Both the position numbers and the translations under genes were made by a program. A stretch of 64,000 nt of DNA from Sodiomyces alkalinus F11 (taxonomy: Eukaryota > Ascomycota > Sordariomycetes > Glomerellales > Plectosphaerellaceae). The stretch spans positions 40,126 through 104,125 of the forward strand of contig NW_021167079.1 of assembly GCF_003711515.1 (NCBI RefSeq), read 5' to 3'. The notes beneath the pieces were generated by a model. That model saw only the letters and a program-made list of their open reading frames with translations, made no database searches and was not told the DNA's origin. Of this stretch, positions 20,725 through 33,077 are shown piece by piece (the stretch's first letter is position 1; each line of letters opens with the position of its first letter).

Positions 20725-22250
20725 TTTTAGGGCAGAATACTACCCGGAACCGATATAGTAGCGATATAATCCGCTAGTATTCCTTTAAGGGCCTTATCTA
20801 TAATACTACGAAGTAATATTAGACGTTACCCTTTTATTATCCTATAGTCGGCCGGCGGTCGGGCTTCTTTCTTAAGGACTACCACGATAGCGTAGCGGCA
20901 CCTCTTCGAGTAGTAACATATTTTAAGGTCTATTATAAAGATAGCACTTAGTCTTTAATATAAGGGGGGTCCGTAAGCCTTTAGGGGCCCTGCTAGGAGC
21001 CTATCAGACCCTAACTCGTCTAGGGCCTTATCTTCTTAAGGCGCCCTTATACGTCCACTGTAGTAATATCGCGGCGGATATGCTATCCGGGGGGAAATAC
21101 CACGCTTAGGGGCTAGGGGGCGGTAGGTTTAGGAGGGGAAAAGAACGTTTGGTTAAGGACTTCGGCGTTTTCCGCGTATATTCTAGCTAGGTCGCTATCG
21201 CTACCGCCTTAGCGTAATAGCGGTACTAATAAGAGGTCTGGCGGTGCCCTGCTCTTAGTTTATACTTATTTTTAGAGTCGCTAAAAGAGACTATTTCTTT
21301 TCCCGGTTAAGTAGAGTAAATACTGCTAATTCTATTGCTTCGCTACTGCTACGGCCTTATCTTAGCATCTCTCCGGCTTCTAGAACTTATCCTATTAGTT
21401 TCGGGACTTCCTAGCTATATATCTATAGTAAAGACGCCTTATTTCCTGGGTATAAGCGGTTAGCTCCACGTTCTATTAAAGGGTTAGTAAGAGACCTAGG
21501 TAGGCCAGTCTAGGCCCTATAGTAGCACCGTTATAGTATCTATTACTATATAGATATAGGCTGTTTATAAGTAGTAGTCTAATTAGATAACGGCCTTATC
21601 GTGACCGTTATAGTCATAGCGGGGCCTCTATATTACTTATATAAGGTCGATAATACTTAAGCGCCGGCGCGGGCGGTGCTATATAATGATTCCGGGTAGG
21701 GTAATAAGGTCTAGGTCCTCGCGGGTTATAAAGTCGAGTAGGGTATCGGCTCTAGGGTAGTACCGCGGTGGCTATAACTAAAAGGGGTAGTAGAGATTAA
21801 AATCCCCGGCGGGGATATAATAGCCTTAAAGTAGTGCCGTGTTAAGTATATTCTGTACGGGTATATTCTAGGGTATCTTAGCTAATTAGTAGTTCTCGGA
21901 GTAGATTAACTAGATTATAAGAGCGTTATCTCCGGTCCCGAATAACCGTGTAGGCATTATAATAGGCCCACTATGTCTACTTATATAACGAGTGTTTATA
22001 TATATAGAGGAGGCTGTGCCCCAGTTCTTAAACTAGTCGGTATACTCCTTAGGAGGGTAGGCTAGGCTTTTCGTGAAGGAGTTAAGGCTAGGTTCCTGAA
22101 TCGCTATTATATTGGATATAGCGTGGTACCGGAGCAGGAGGTCTCTCTACGTCTTAACTCCTCCTTATATTCTACGAACGGACGTAGATACTTATTAGTT
22201 AGAGGGTAGGGGGGATTACGTGAACGTACCCGGTATAACTATAGTCTAGC
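20725..22250 (-). pseudogene. LINE A ORF2: endonuclease and partial RT
   Basis: The endonuclease carries FNLYYPF near 21780-21810, followed by PRADTLLDFITREDLDLI, the layout of Tad-type APE endonucleases (GDFNLHHPxW, then xADxLLDxI). The RT start reads RYAIVVVLKK, then DYRIIKG and RLILL near 20760-20940, the usual finger region (RHAIVVVLxKPxKxDY..KGYRPISLL). The catalytic palm with its Asp pair is missing because the element ends at 20711. Confidence 0.7.
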
Positions 22251-22399
22251 TTTAGGGCTCTTACTACGCTACCTTACTAGTTTACGGGGGACTATATAGG
22301 AGCTTATTAGGCCTGGTATCGGGGAGCCCTCTTAGCCCTTAGTCCTCTTCAGGGGCTGTCCTTTACCCCTTTAGAGGGGTGGGTCTTAGCTTAGTGGCT

Positions 22400-23650
22400 A
22401 GGAGAAACTAATCTAGGGGAGGCTTTACGGCTACCGCGGTTACGCCGTTTCGGTTTAGCGGGTAATATCAAAGTCTCTAGCTCGTTATTTATATGCCTCC
22501 CGGGTCTTCTTAGCCTCCTTTGTTAGTAGTTAATATACATCTTTAAAGGTATTAAAGTCTTCTATATAAACGGTATAACGGCGTGGGCACCCTAGCGCTA
22601 TAGCGGTATAATATCCGAGGCCCTACAAATATACCGATTCGGGCTTAGTATAATAGCGGTATCCCATCTCAAATATAGGGTACGCGCTAGCCTTATAGCC
22701 GAAGTATAGGCACTTATAGCACCTTAGGGGGCTAAGGTTAGGGTTATATAGTTTATAGATATAGCTACTCCCCTTAAAAACGAGGGTATTCTATATAAGG
22801 CTTACTACCCTTTCCGGGGAGGCCGATTCGATAAAGAGAAGTATAACCCTACCGGTGCTATAACGGGGTAGTCGCTCTTATGCTTGGAGGATCTTAGTCT
22901 TAGGGTTTATGCCTTATAGGGATACTAGTAGGTTTTCTTCGGATAGGGTATTAAGGACCTCCCGGGGGATAGCCTTAGTAAGTATAGGGTAGGTTCTCGT
23001 GGCTAGTATAGTTCTTTTACTAAAGGCCTTCTTAATCTACTACTCCTTATAGGTAGCCGATTATTATACCCTTTTAGTAAAGGTAAGGTAGATATCGCTA
23101 CTAGGTAGCTTTTATGCTATTACGGTATTATATCAGGTAGTTATAGCGTTTATAGCATAGATAATTCCCTTTAGAATCCTGGCTTTAACAGGCTAGTCCT
23201 TAAGGAGGCATCCGTAGCGGATAATTAGTTCCGGTAATATCTAGCGGGGATTACTCCAGGGGGGCGGGGTCCTATAGCGGTGCTATTACGGGAGCTTAGG
23301 CTATAATAGCGGTCTAAGTCCCCTTAGTACCGCTCATTCTCTTCCGGAGTTACTCTTAGATAACGTAGCAGACTAAGACGTATAGATATACTTGTAATAG
23401 TATAGCGGTAGCATTATAGCTATAGCGTAGCGTGATTAGTTTCTTTACTAGCTAAATAAACTATTTAATTATTCTTCTTAACTCACTTAGGGGGACCCAC
23501 GTTTTATACGTAAACGCTCTAAACCGCTCGATACCTATATTAATCGATAGCTCGTCTCAAGCTCTATACGCCTATTTATAGCTATATATCACGCAGGAGC
23601 TAGCTTAGGCGTAGTACCGTAGAGACTCAACAACTTCGGGAATAGCACTA
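22400..23650 (-). pseudogene. LINE A ORF1 with zinc-knuckle remnants
   Basis: Near 22600-22740 the minus strand reads RCYKCLYFGYKASAYP, matching a CX2CX4HX4C knuckle in which His and the last Cys have become Tyr. A second, more eroded knuckle follows (ending GLGYYTAIALGC). CAC to TAC and TGC to TAC are CpA/TpG changes of the RIP type. The ORF1 start is not defined. Confidence 0.6.
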
Positions 23651-23826
23651 AGGACTTAGCACTCCACTGACCCTACCTTATTTTAAAACAACCATTAGAA
23701 TAAGGGCATTTTACAAGGTAGTCAACCATTAATATCAAGTAGAAAATTCGGTATTTCTGGTAAGATAGTACCTTATACGATTCTCTTTATATATATTTCG
23801 ATTTCGCTACTATAGTATTATAGTCT

Positions 23827-25266
23827 ATGGATATTAATATCTAATAAACGCCTAAGGCTAGGCCTAGGCCTAAGCCTAAGTAAATAAGCGCCTGGAAATA
23901 CTCTTATTTGCAGTCTATATAACGGATTAAATATAGCTATTCTAACCGCCGACGTATTACGGTATTAAGGTTTCTTAAGTATTCTCTTAGGACTTTAATT
24001 AACGCCCCCGTTTTAAATAAATGCCCCCCTTAACGTGAGCGAGAGCCTGCTAGTAAACAGGATATTGTGATAGCTCCAGGATATTGACAACTAACCTTCT
24101 AGGAAGCTAGCACCCTCTTTAAGATACCGAGGTTAAATATTAAGACCTAGTAGTATAAAAGAGACGCTATATTAGGCGCTATAAGTAGCCTCTATGTATC
24201 CTATAGTCCCGAATACCCCGAGTTAAAGCTTAAGGTATAGAAGCTCTTCTTATAATAACGTTATAAACGTCGCCCTATAGATATAAGCTAGCTACGCCTC
24301 CACGCTCGGTGTATCTTTAAGGAGCTATATCTAGATTACCCTCGTAGTATCTTCGTCTTCTTTACCTTTTACCTACGCGGCTTCTTCTATCGGTTTAATA
24401 TTACGCGACGACGTATCACTAAATAAACGACTAAGCCGCTAGTAGATCTTATCCATGCAATCACGAGCTCCCTTAGGTGTATTCGGCGTAACCAGGCTAT
24501 CCCTCCTCTTCCTACCCTAAATAATACCTGCCCGAGACTAGGTATACTAATAAGGACTTAGCTAAACGACTTTTAGTCTCTTATCGTATCCCCTCGCACT
24601 AGAAAGAACTCGTCTATCCTTCCTAATCGTCGTTTTACAAATAATCGAATCCTTAATATAGATAAAACGCCTATCCCGTTTAAGTATCTTAATAGCTATA
24701 CCTACGATATTAAGGGTAGTAAGATAGTTAGTGTAAAAACAGAGCGTAATAGATATAATAAGCGGTAGGCCATCCTGATAATATTTGTCTTTATAGATAG
24801 TATTTAACGTATTAAGCCTAAGCTAATATTCCATAGTAAACCTGATAGTACTATTAGAAAGAAGGAAGAATATCTATACCACGCTAGCGTTATAGTGGAA
24901 TTTAATAACACGGCTTATAATAACAAAGTCCTTTTTACTCGCTAGATAAATAAAGAGTTAGTCCCCGCTATAGGTAATAAGAAATCTATACTGGTTATAG
25001 ACGTGGTATTCTTCTATAAAACCCCCGGCTATAATAAAGGTATTCTTACAGGGCTTATCAATTATTATAATATGCCTATACCGGAAGGGCCGGGGGTAAT
25101 AACCTGTATATCGGCAGGCCTCGAAAAGACTTATAACCTTATTCTTAATTTCCGGCTATATAAGTCGGGTAAGGGGGACGCGACTATTATCGCCGCCGGG
25201 GGCGGTTATTATAACCTTTACCGTATAGCGCTAAATCTTATCCCTAAGGATAAGTCTATCCTCTAA
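23827..25266 (+). pseudogene. Pogo-like (DDE_1) transposase, stops only
   Basis: One frame of 480 codons runs from ATG to TAA without a frameshift, interrupted only by TAG/TAA/TGA. Order: an N-terminal DNA-binding part (RRRITVLRFLKYS; EASTLFKIPRL), a CENP-B-like second HTH (YPELKLKV; RRPIDIS; FFYRFNITRRRITK) and the DDE domain. In the latter, NRILNIDKTPIPF stands for the usual N-x-DET/DEN box with Glu changed to Lys. VEFNNTAYNNKVLF and SILVIDVVFFYKTP are the second block and second catalytic Asp. The length fits full transposases (about 450-500 aa). Gypsy A begins 58 bp downstream. No terminal inverted repeats were found. Confidence 0.75.
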
Positions 25267-25324
25267 GGTATTCCTTTTCTAGTCTAGCGGGTAATTCTAT
25301 AGATTCTCTAGGTTATCGATATCT
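25267..25324. other. Short spacer
   Basis: Non-coding bases between the transposase stop and the gypsy A LTR. No terminal inverted repeat of the transposon is visible here, so its 3' end may have been lost when the gypsy element inserted. Confidence 0.4.
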
Positions 25325-25543
25325 TATCAAGGAATCGGCTATAATACCAGGGAAAAGATACACCGTAACGGATAATACTATTCGGACTTAATAGTCGTAT
25401 ATTATAAAGACTTTAACTTAAGGAGGAAAAGGAGACTTTTCCCCCTCTACATTAACGTGGTAATTTAGTCTCGCCGAGTACTTAGCGATCCGAGCGTATC
25501 TCCGATCCTATATAGTGCTAATCCATAATACTACTTGGTTCCA
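25325..25543 (-). repeat. Gypsy A 3' LTR
   Basis: 219 bp, from TATCAAGG (ancestral TGTCAAGG inferred) to TTGGTTCCA. It aligns without gaps to 32753-32971, differing mostly by C/T and G/A. Confidence 0.85.
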
Positions 25544-26449
25544 TATACTACCCCCTCTCTAATAGGGCTAGTCCTTTAGGTCTATTCTATCCCCCCCTAC
25601 TAGGCAGAAGGTGTATATAACTCTAGCCTTATACGAACTCCGCCGTCCGGTCGGCGCTTATAATTAGTCGGCACCGGTAAGGCTATATGCCTCCTTCTAA
25701 ATATCACGACTTTTTTCCACGTATTATTAGGTAATCTGTAAACTATTAGCGGTAATTATATAGCTACCTCGCTTACTAATTACTATTCCTTTTCTAGTAT
25801 CCCGCGTAATGGCCGGTAATTACTCGCCGTATTTTATAATATCACACTTATTACTATACCTTCCTTTATTATCGTAGTATATAGTATTATTAAATTAATT
25901 CTTACTATTCTTTATACTTACTCCCTCTTTAGCCGGATTCGTAACTATGGCGAATATTCGCCTTATAGATAAAAGTTCTCGTGGCTCCCCTATAGTTATT
26001 CTTCTTTTCCTCTTTTCTTTACGTAATCTTTATTCCTTATTTTTACGTTTTGGTTCGCTGTTATATTTATAACTATATCTATATCCCTTATCTTATTCTT
26101 ATCTAATATTAAACACTGGCTAATATATCTCTTCTATTTAGCGTTATTTAGGAATTATATCGTATACTATGCGATACTAATAAGGGGTAGTTAGGAAGCT
26201 ACTCTAATAATCCGCCTTGTAGTTATTATATAGCCTCCTTAGCCACCGATATTTATATAGATTATATTAGCTACTTTACCACTAATATATATATGTATAT
26301 TCTATATTTCCGCTTATATTAAACCTGTATATCTATAAGTTTATCCTTACCCTCGCTAAATATTTGGCTTCTAATATATTCAGATCCCGGATAGTCTTCT
26401 AGATACTACCTAAAGTATCTAGAATATTACCACTAATATCCTCTAGAAT

Positions 26450-27269
26450 AAGATAGACGATAACCTAATAGCGATTAGTTAGCGTTATTTCTATCTATCC
26501 CTTTAGGCTATATAAAAGTAGTTCTATAAGGCCTTAGATAAGGCTATTCATCCTCCTACTACCGCTATCGCTAATCGCCTTATACTCGATAAGCTTTTAT
26601 CTATTCGGTTACTTTTAACTATTAACCGTATATTACGGGTTTATACTTATTATTCGCTATTAGTCGGCTCGCGCTAACTCCTCCTAGATTAATAATCTTC
26701 CCGTTAAGGACGCCTATTCCCTTATAGGAATAGTTATACCTCCTCGCGACTATAGCCTTATTACCTTTATTACACTAAGACAGGTAGTCCGCGATCTCCG
26801 GGGTCCCGATATGAAGGAGTATCCCGCTAAGTGTACGGCTTAAGCCGCCGGCCGTAATTAGCACGGTATAGCTTTATTCCCCTATCTACGGGGTCTAGCC
26901 GCTGCCCTTACTAATATCGCTAAGGACTACCGCCCCCTTATATCCGCCGCTTTTACTAGCCGCCGTACCGCCGCCTATAAGCCCTAAGTCTATATTTAAT
27001 CGGATAATAAGGGTAATACTATTAAGTAGTCGCCGTCCTTTACCGCTAATATCGCCTCCTTTACCGCGTCGCCCATTACCGCTAATAGCCCTAAGGCCGT
27101 CGCTAAGGCGTTACCCGTAGCGGCTTTATCCGAGGAGGAGGACGAAAAGACGGAGGAAAAGGGTTTAAAGCCTAATTCCGATAATATCGAAATAAAGGTT
27201 ACTAATCCCTTAAAGGAGGCTATTATCCTTAATAACGATAACGACTCCTTTAAGCGTTTTAATAATTAA
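26450..27269 (+). pseudogene. Antisense frame in gypsy A 3' region
   Basis: A plus-strand frame antisense to the element lies between the chromodomain and the 3' LTR. From about 26690 to the TAA at 27267-27269 it runs about 190 codons with about six stops. It reads SLITFITLRQVVRDLRGP, then ALFPYLRGLAAALTNIAKDY, and ends in an acidic part (LSEEEDEKTEEKG). Upstream (26540-26690) the protein-like frame shifts (IHPPTTAIANRLILDKLLS), suggesting one indel. I do not recognise the family. It could be an accessory element gene or an older insertion. Confidence 0.45.
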
Positions 27270-27479
27270 GAGGTATAGTATTAGCGGCCGTAAGGCACTA
27301 TACTAATAAGGCTAGGATTTAGTTTATTTTATAGCCACTTTTAGCGTCTTTTCCTATATATATATAGCTAATAGTTTTACCTAGTATACTATTCTACTAC
27401 ATAAGATAGTATTAATTCTCTTAATAATTTCTAATTATATACCGGCTATTCGGCGCTAATAGTCGTCCTACTTCTTATA

Positions 27480-30400
27480 TATATATTTCTTTTACTTCTA
27501 GTATCGCTTTATAATAGCCGGAGCGTTTCCTCCTAAGTAGTCCTTAGGCTCCTAGGTATTATACTCTACTAGCTAACCCGCCTATTTTATAACGTAGAAC
27601 TTCTATCCTTATTCCTCCTTATAAGCCATAATATCCTCGACTTCCTACTTCTTCTACTCTTTTATAAATAGTAATAGGTTAGTCGCCGAACCTTTAGCTA
27701 TAAGCCTATCTCTCCACGGTTCTAATAACGATACCGAAACTATATTATATATCCTTAAGTATTATAGTAATAGGCGAACCCTATATACTAGCTCGCCGAT
27801 CCGCTTTAAAATCTCTACCCGGATATACCACGGCGCGAGTTTTAAGCCGGCCTTAAATAAGAAATTAATAATAGTAAGTCCTATAAATTCTCCCTTTTCG
27901 AAACTCCTAGGCTTATACCTCTTATTATAATACTTAGCTTAGGTCTTAACCGCCGCCTCCTAATGAGCGCGGATCCGTTAGCGGATATCCGCTAACCGTT
28001 TAACGCGTTCTCTAACGCCTTATACTATAATATCGTCTTTAGGTTTAACGTACTCTACTATCCTCGGGTAATACCCGTAAAGTGCCTTATATAGAGATAC
28101 TCTAATAAAACTATATAGGCTATTATTATACGCGAACTTAGCCTTTTATAACTAGATCGGCTAATAGTCGGCGGCCTCTATATCTATTATTCGTAAGAAC
28201 TTAAGTAGCGTTTAGTACGTCCGTTTAGTCTACGGATCCATTTAAGGGTAGAATATAGTAGATAGTCGGTAAGTAATCACCCTCTCGCGGTAAAACTCCT
28301 CCTAAAACCGACTCGTAATAAGCTTATCCCTATCGTTTATAATTCTCTCTAAGCTTCCGAAATAATACTTAACCTCGCTATAAAGGATATTAGCTAACTA
28401 GGGTACTATAAGTATTCTATAGGTCGGTATAAAGAGTATATACTTTATTAAGTGGTTAACGATTATTAGTAGAGCGTTATAAGTTTAACTATCCCTGACC
28501 TTTACGGGTAGGAAACCTATAATAAGATCTTTAACGATCTCTTAAAATAGGTATAATAATAATAGGAAGTAATAACTATAATTATCCGTGCCGTTTATAC
28601 CTTAGTACCTAAGCGCCTTAATAAGCCGAGTATATAGTAATATATTCGCGAATATCGTATACTAGCTTAACCTAATAAAACTTCCTCGATACTAACTCTA
28701 GTATCTGATTTATACCTATATATTCTATACGGGGGTTATTATAGTATTAGTATAGGATGTCCGTTTAAATTATCGCCTCCTCGGGGATTATTAGTCTTCC
28801 CCTATAACGTAGTATACTATTTTCCTTTAAAGAATACCCCGCTCTTTTTCCGGTCTTTTATCGAATATTTACTATTAAAGATATATAGTTAGCATTAGTA
28901 GTCTATAGCCTTTTAACTAACTACTTAAACTCTTTACTAGATATAAGACGATTTACCGTTTCGCCCCTAGTAAGCTCCTATACTATAAAGCGTAGGATAT
29001 ACTAATCCGGGATTATAATAACTCTAGCCTTGGTCTCCTCCTCCGGTATATAATCGGTGGAGGCCTACTAGGCTATTATATGATTACCGCGGGTCTTCTT
29101 TAACTGTATAATCGCTACGATAATAACATACGAGTTACCGTTTACTAGGCTTAGAGGTAGCTATTACCCTTATCGCCTTGCTGTAAAGCTTAGCTACGCG
29201 ACGTTTTCGTTTAGCGGAGTAACCCGCTATCTCTTAGGTCTAAGGTCCTTCTCCTAAACTAACCTCCTAACGGCCTATACGTATACGAAAAGGACCGCCT
29301 TTTCTAGGGTAGCGTAGATCTATATAATGTATCGGCGAATACTCGCTTACATATTATTAATTAGACTTAGCTTACTAAAAAGGGTAAGGAGGATATCGCT
29401 ATAGAATATTTCCCCCCCTATATAGTCTAGCCTCTTAGATAGACTATCTGTTAAGTTTATTTTCCCCGGGCGATACTATACTTTAAAATTAAAAGATATA
29501 CGCCGATATACCTATTTAGCGAGCTTTCCGTAAAGGTCTCGCGCCGGCGCCCGTAGTACGCCTTTTCAGGCTTTATAGTCTATTAGAACCGTAAACGCCT
29601 GCCTTATACCTTTAAAGTACTGCCTTTAGTACTCTAAGCTTTCTATAATAGCTAGTAACTCCTATTATCCTATAGCTTACTATGATTTCGTGTTATTGAG
29701 TTTTCGCGAGTAATAAGTAATTAATCGTTACTATAAGTTATACTTCTAACTTAAAATTCCGGATACTACTTTATCTGATATATCCGTCTCGACGATAGAA
29801 TCTAGTATAGGGTTCTAATAGCGTAGAATAAGCGCTAAGCTAAAAGCGACCTTTAGTCTTTTAAAAGCTTCTTAAGCCTCTAGCGGAAACTAGAATAGTC
29901 CTTTTTTTATACCGGCCTTATTACCCTTTAGTAGCGCGGATAAGGGTATTATAACCTTTAAGTACCCCTTAATAAATCTTTTATAGAAATTCGCGAATCT
30001 TAGGAAGATTTATACGTCCCTAATAGATTCTAGCGCTAGCTAGTCGGCTACCGCTTATACCTATATTAGGTCTATTATAATACCCTTACGGCTTACTATA
30101 AACCCTAAGAAGTTTACCCGATCCTTATAAAACTCGTACTTTAATAGTTTAGCGTATAGTTATTAACGCCGTAACCTTTTAAGGACTTATTATAGGTGCT
30201 TTATATATTCCTCCTTAGTATAGGAGTAGATTAGGATATTACTAAAGTATATAATATAGTAGATATTAAGTAAACCGGCGAGTACTCGGTAAATATACGC
30301 CTAAAATATCACGGGCGTATTCGTTAACCCGAATAGTATAACCGTATACTTAAAGTGCCTATACTATATTCTAAATAGGGTTTTCTAGCGGTCCTCTTTC

Positions 30401-32700
30401 TTAATCCGGATCCTATACTAGGTATCTTAGATATCGACCTTTAAAAAGTATTAAGCGCCCGAAACGCGATCTAGTAATTCCCTAATTAATAGGAGTAAGT
30501 ACCGGTTCTTAATTATAATAGCGTTTAGCCTATAATAGTTAATATATAGGCGAAGGCTACTATTCTTTTTAGGCATAAATAGGATTAACGACCCTATTAG
30601 GCTAGTTAATTTCTAAATACGGCCGCTCGTTATATCTTTAGCGATATACTTCTTTAGCTCCTCGAGCTATAGAGGTGATAGCGGGTATAGAAGCCCGAAT
30701 AAGGGCTTTTTCCCCTTTTATAGGTTAATAGAATATTCTACGTTCTCTAATAGAGGTGGTTCCTTTATTACTTTTTCCGAAAATATATCTTCGAACTATT
30801 ATAGACTAAAAGATAAATGCACGCTTTTAGGCTATAGTTTATCGTTATCCACTAACGGAATTATTATATCCGGGGCGCTATCCACGATAGCGGTAGCTAT
30901 AATAACGTATATAATATACGCCTTTACCCTTTACTCTACTACCCCCTAGGCCTAGGCCTTATATTCCGCGATAAAGAGCGGCCTAAAACCGAATATTCGG
31001 CTAGCCGTATCGATTAGGATACTCTCCTAACCTATACCATTATTTAATAATAGTAAATAACCTAACCCCTTTAGCTAGTCCGTGTAGATATATACTCTAT
31101 ATAAGAGTTAGGGCCTCCCCTTAGAGTTTACTAAATAAAAGGCTAAGCCGTACACTCCGCGACTACTCGCCGCTCGGTTATTAAAGCCTTTTAGAGCCGG
31201 GGCCTAGATTTCGCCTAATAGCTATGACTTTAAGTATTCTACTAGCGCCGGGCTAATAATATTAACTTATATACCCGTATTAAGGTTAACGCTAAGCTTA
31301 ACCTTATACCCTTCTCGGATAACGTACACTACGCCTTACACGACTTTACTAACCGGGACTTATTTTAGGGCTTTTACGGATATAGTGCTTACCCCTTATA
31401 CTACGCTAATCCGTTTCCCGGGCTACTAAGAATCTCGGTAATCCGTATATTATTATTAAGGGCTAAATCCCCCTGAACCTACATATTACTTATATTAACG
31501 CTTTTCTTCGCTAAGCCCTTACCGCTCTATTTATAATCTTTACTATAATAGTCCTTAAAGCGGTATCCCTTTTTACTATAGTTATACTACTCCTTATTAA
31601 AGGGTTTATCTAATCTAGAGGTCCTTTGGGCGTTAGGCGTGGTTATCGACGATAAAGATTTCGCTGCTTATTATTACCTCTTTAAGGTGCTTTCCGACCG
31701 TTTAGCGGATAAATACTATCCCCTCTACGATAGGTTATCTTTCTAATAATAGGAGTAAGACCTTTTCCGGCTATCGGATCTATTATTCGGGGAGCATATC
31801 TCCTAAAGTATCTACGCCTCCTACGCTACTATATAAGCCTTTTTAAGCTTAACCCGCTACTTGCGAAGCTTATCGCGGAACCGTGCAGGTAGTTATCGAT
31901 AATAATTATATATATACTTTTCGTTACTATACGTCTTTTACCCTAATAAGCGGTAGTAGTTATCCTATTATTCGAATAACTTTACTAGCTTTATTTCGCT
32001 AATGATATATTACTTATATAGCTCCTCCCGGTAATAGAAGTGCTATAAGTCGCGGGATAGATATTCTTACCGAATAAACGCCTTAATATCGTCCTGTATA
32101 AGCGAGGAGAGCTTTCTCTCGTGGCTCCGCTACGATATCTTATAAAAGCGTTCTAGCTTAGTTAAAGCCTATTTAATTGACTAGAGTATAAGGGCCTTTA
32201 CCCAAAAACGGTTCCCGGCCTTAACCGCAAATACCTAGTTATTAATCCTAGTAATAGTCGCGTTCTCTCCTAGAGTTATATAGTTATAGACCGGTGGCTT
32301 TTTATAATCCCGCTTTATCGCCGGTTATTCGATAAGCCTTTATAGAATAGCCTTATTCTGTCTTTATATCTATTAGTTAAATTCTTACTACTATTATATC
32401 TAACACGCTAATAAAGCGAATAGGTTCTTAGTAGTTATTAGGGACGGTTCCCCTATATAGTCGGAGGACGCGTAGCTCGCCGACTATTTAACGCTCCTCG
32501 CCTACTCGATATTAAGCCTCTATAAACGATTATCTATAAATAATATCCGCGTTAGCACCGAACTAAGGGACGATAATAAGGCCGTATCGTTATTATTCTC
32601 CTATCGGTCCTAATATTCTTCTTCGGTACCTCGAATAGGCTCTTCTTATTTTACGCCCGTATCCGCCCGCTCGGCGTTAGTAGTGCTTCGTAAAGTCCGC
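27480..32700 (-). pseudogene. Gypsy A gag-pol
   Basis: On the minus strand the RT active site reads YFSNILIYS (30230-30260), with the second Asp changed to Asn, followed by TKEEYIKHL as in gypsy RTs. The integrase C-terminal part reads YNKRYKPRSFEKGEF, then ILKRIGELVYRVRL and SVSLLEPWRDR. The chromodomain reads VEDIMAYKEE, KFYVIK and EYNT-EPKDYL, with stops at the two expected Trp positions of the aromatic cage region. Gag-side sequence near 31560-31600 shows a knuckle with Tyr at the expected His and last Cys positions. Confidence 0.8.
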
Positions 32701-32752
32701 TTTAATAGTATCTTCGGCCCGGTAGCCTTATAAGTATAGAAGTTAAAGAATT

Positions 32753-32971
32753 TATTAAGGAATCGGCTATAATACTAGGGAAAAGATACACTATAACCGA
32801 TAATACTATTCAGACTTAATAGTCGTATATTATAAAGACATTAACTTAAGGAGGAAAAGGAGACTATTCCCCCTCTACGCTAACATAGTAATTTAGTCTC
32901 GCTGAGTGCTCGGTAATCCGAGCGTATCTCTAATCCTATATAGTGCTAATCCATAATACCACTTAGTTCCT
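32753..32971 (-). repeat. Gypsy A 5' LTR
   Basis: Partner of 25325-25543, beginning TATTAAGG and ending TTAGTTCC(T). The outer boundary is uncertain by a base or two because the last base differs from the other copy. Confidence 0.8.
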
Positions 32972-33062
32972 TATATATCTAGCTTCCGAGCCAGCTTAGT
33001 CTAGCGTAGAAGTACCCCCTTCTACGCGTCTTCGAAATACCCTAAATTATCGTAGAAGATTA

Positions 33063-33077
33063 GGGGGGGGGGGGGGG
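33063..33077. repeat. Homopolymer of 15 G
   Basis: Fifteen consecutive G at the edge of a LINE fragment. Similar C tracts occur at 19895-19921 and 20711-20724. Confidence 0.95.

Larger units (their letters stand above)
20711..23700 (-). mobile_element. Tad-like LINE A, 5' half, RIP-mutated
   Basis: On the minus strand an ORF1 with zinc-knuckle remnants is followed by an ORF2 with an APE-type endonuclease and the beginning of reverse transcriptase. It stops abruptly at a C-rich tract (20711-20724), so the 3' half is missing. No poly-A tail or target duplication is seen. Confidence 0.75.
25325..32971 (-). mobile_element. Gypsy A (Ty3/gypsy chromovirus), RIP-mutated
   Basis: Two direct 219-bp LTRs (25325-25543 and 32753-32971) bound a 7.6-kb element read on the minus strand: gag with a degraded zinc knuckle near 31550-31600, RT near 30230, integrase C-terminal domain near 27750-27960, chromodomain near 27540-27720. 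A further 1.9 kb lies between the chromodomain and the 3' LTR and carries an antisense frame. All frames have TAG/TAA stops. No clear target duplication was found. Confidence 0.85.

Noticed and set aside
23850..23882. Telomere-like CCTAAG/CCTAGG repeats
   Set aside because: The units are irregular and encode the Pro/Lys/Arg start of the transposase frame; they are not TTAGGG repeats.
25003..25266. A small intact gene of 87 codons
   Set aside because: It is only the stop-free C-terminal part of the pogo-like transposase frame that begins at 23827.
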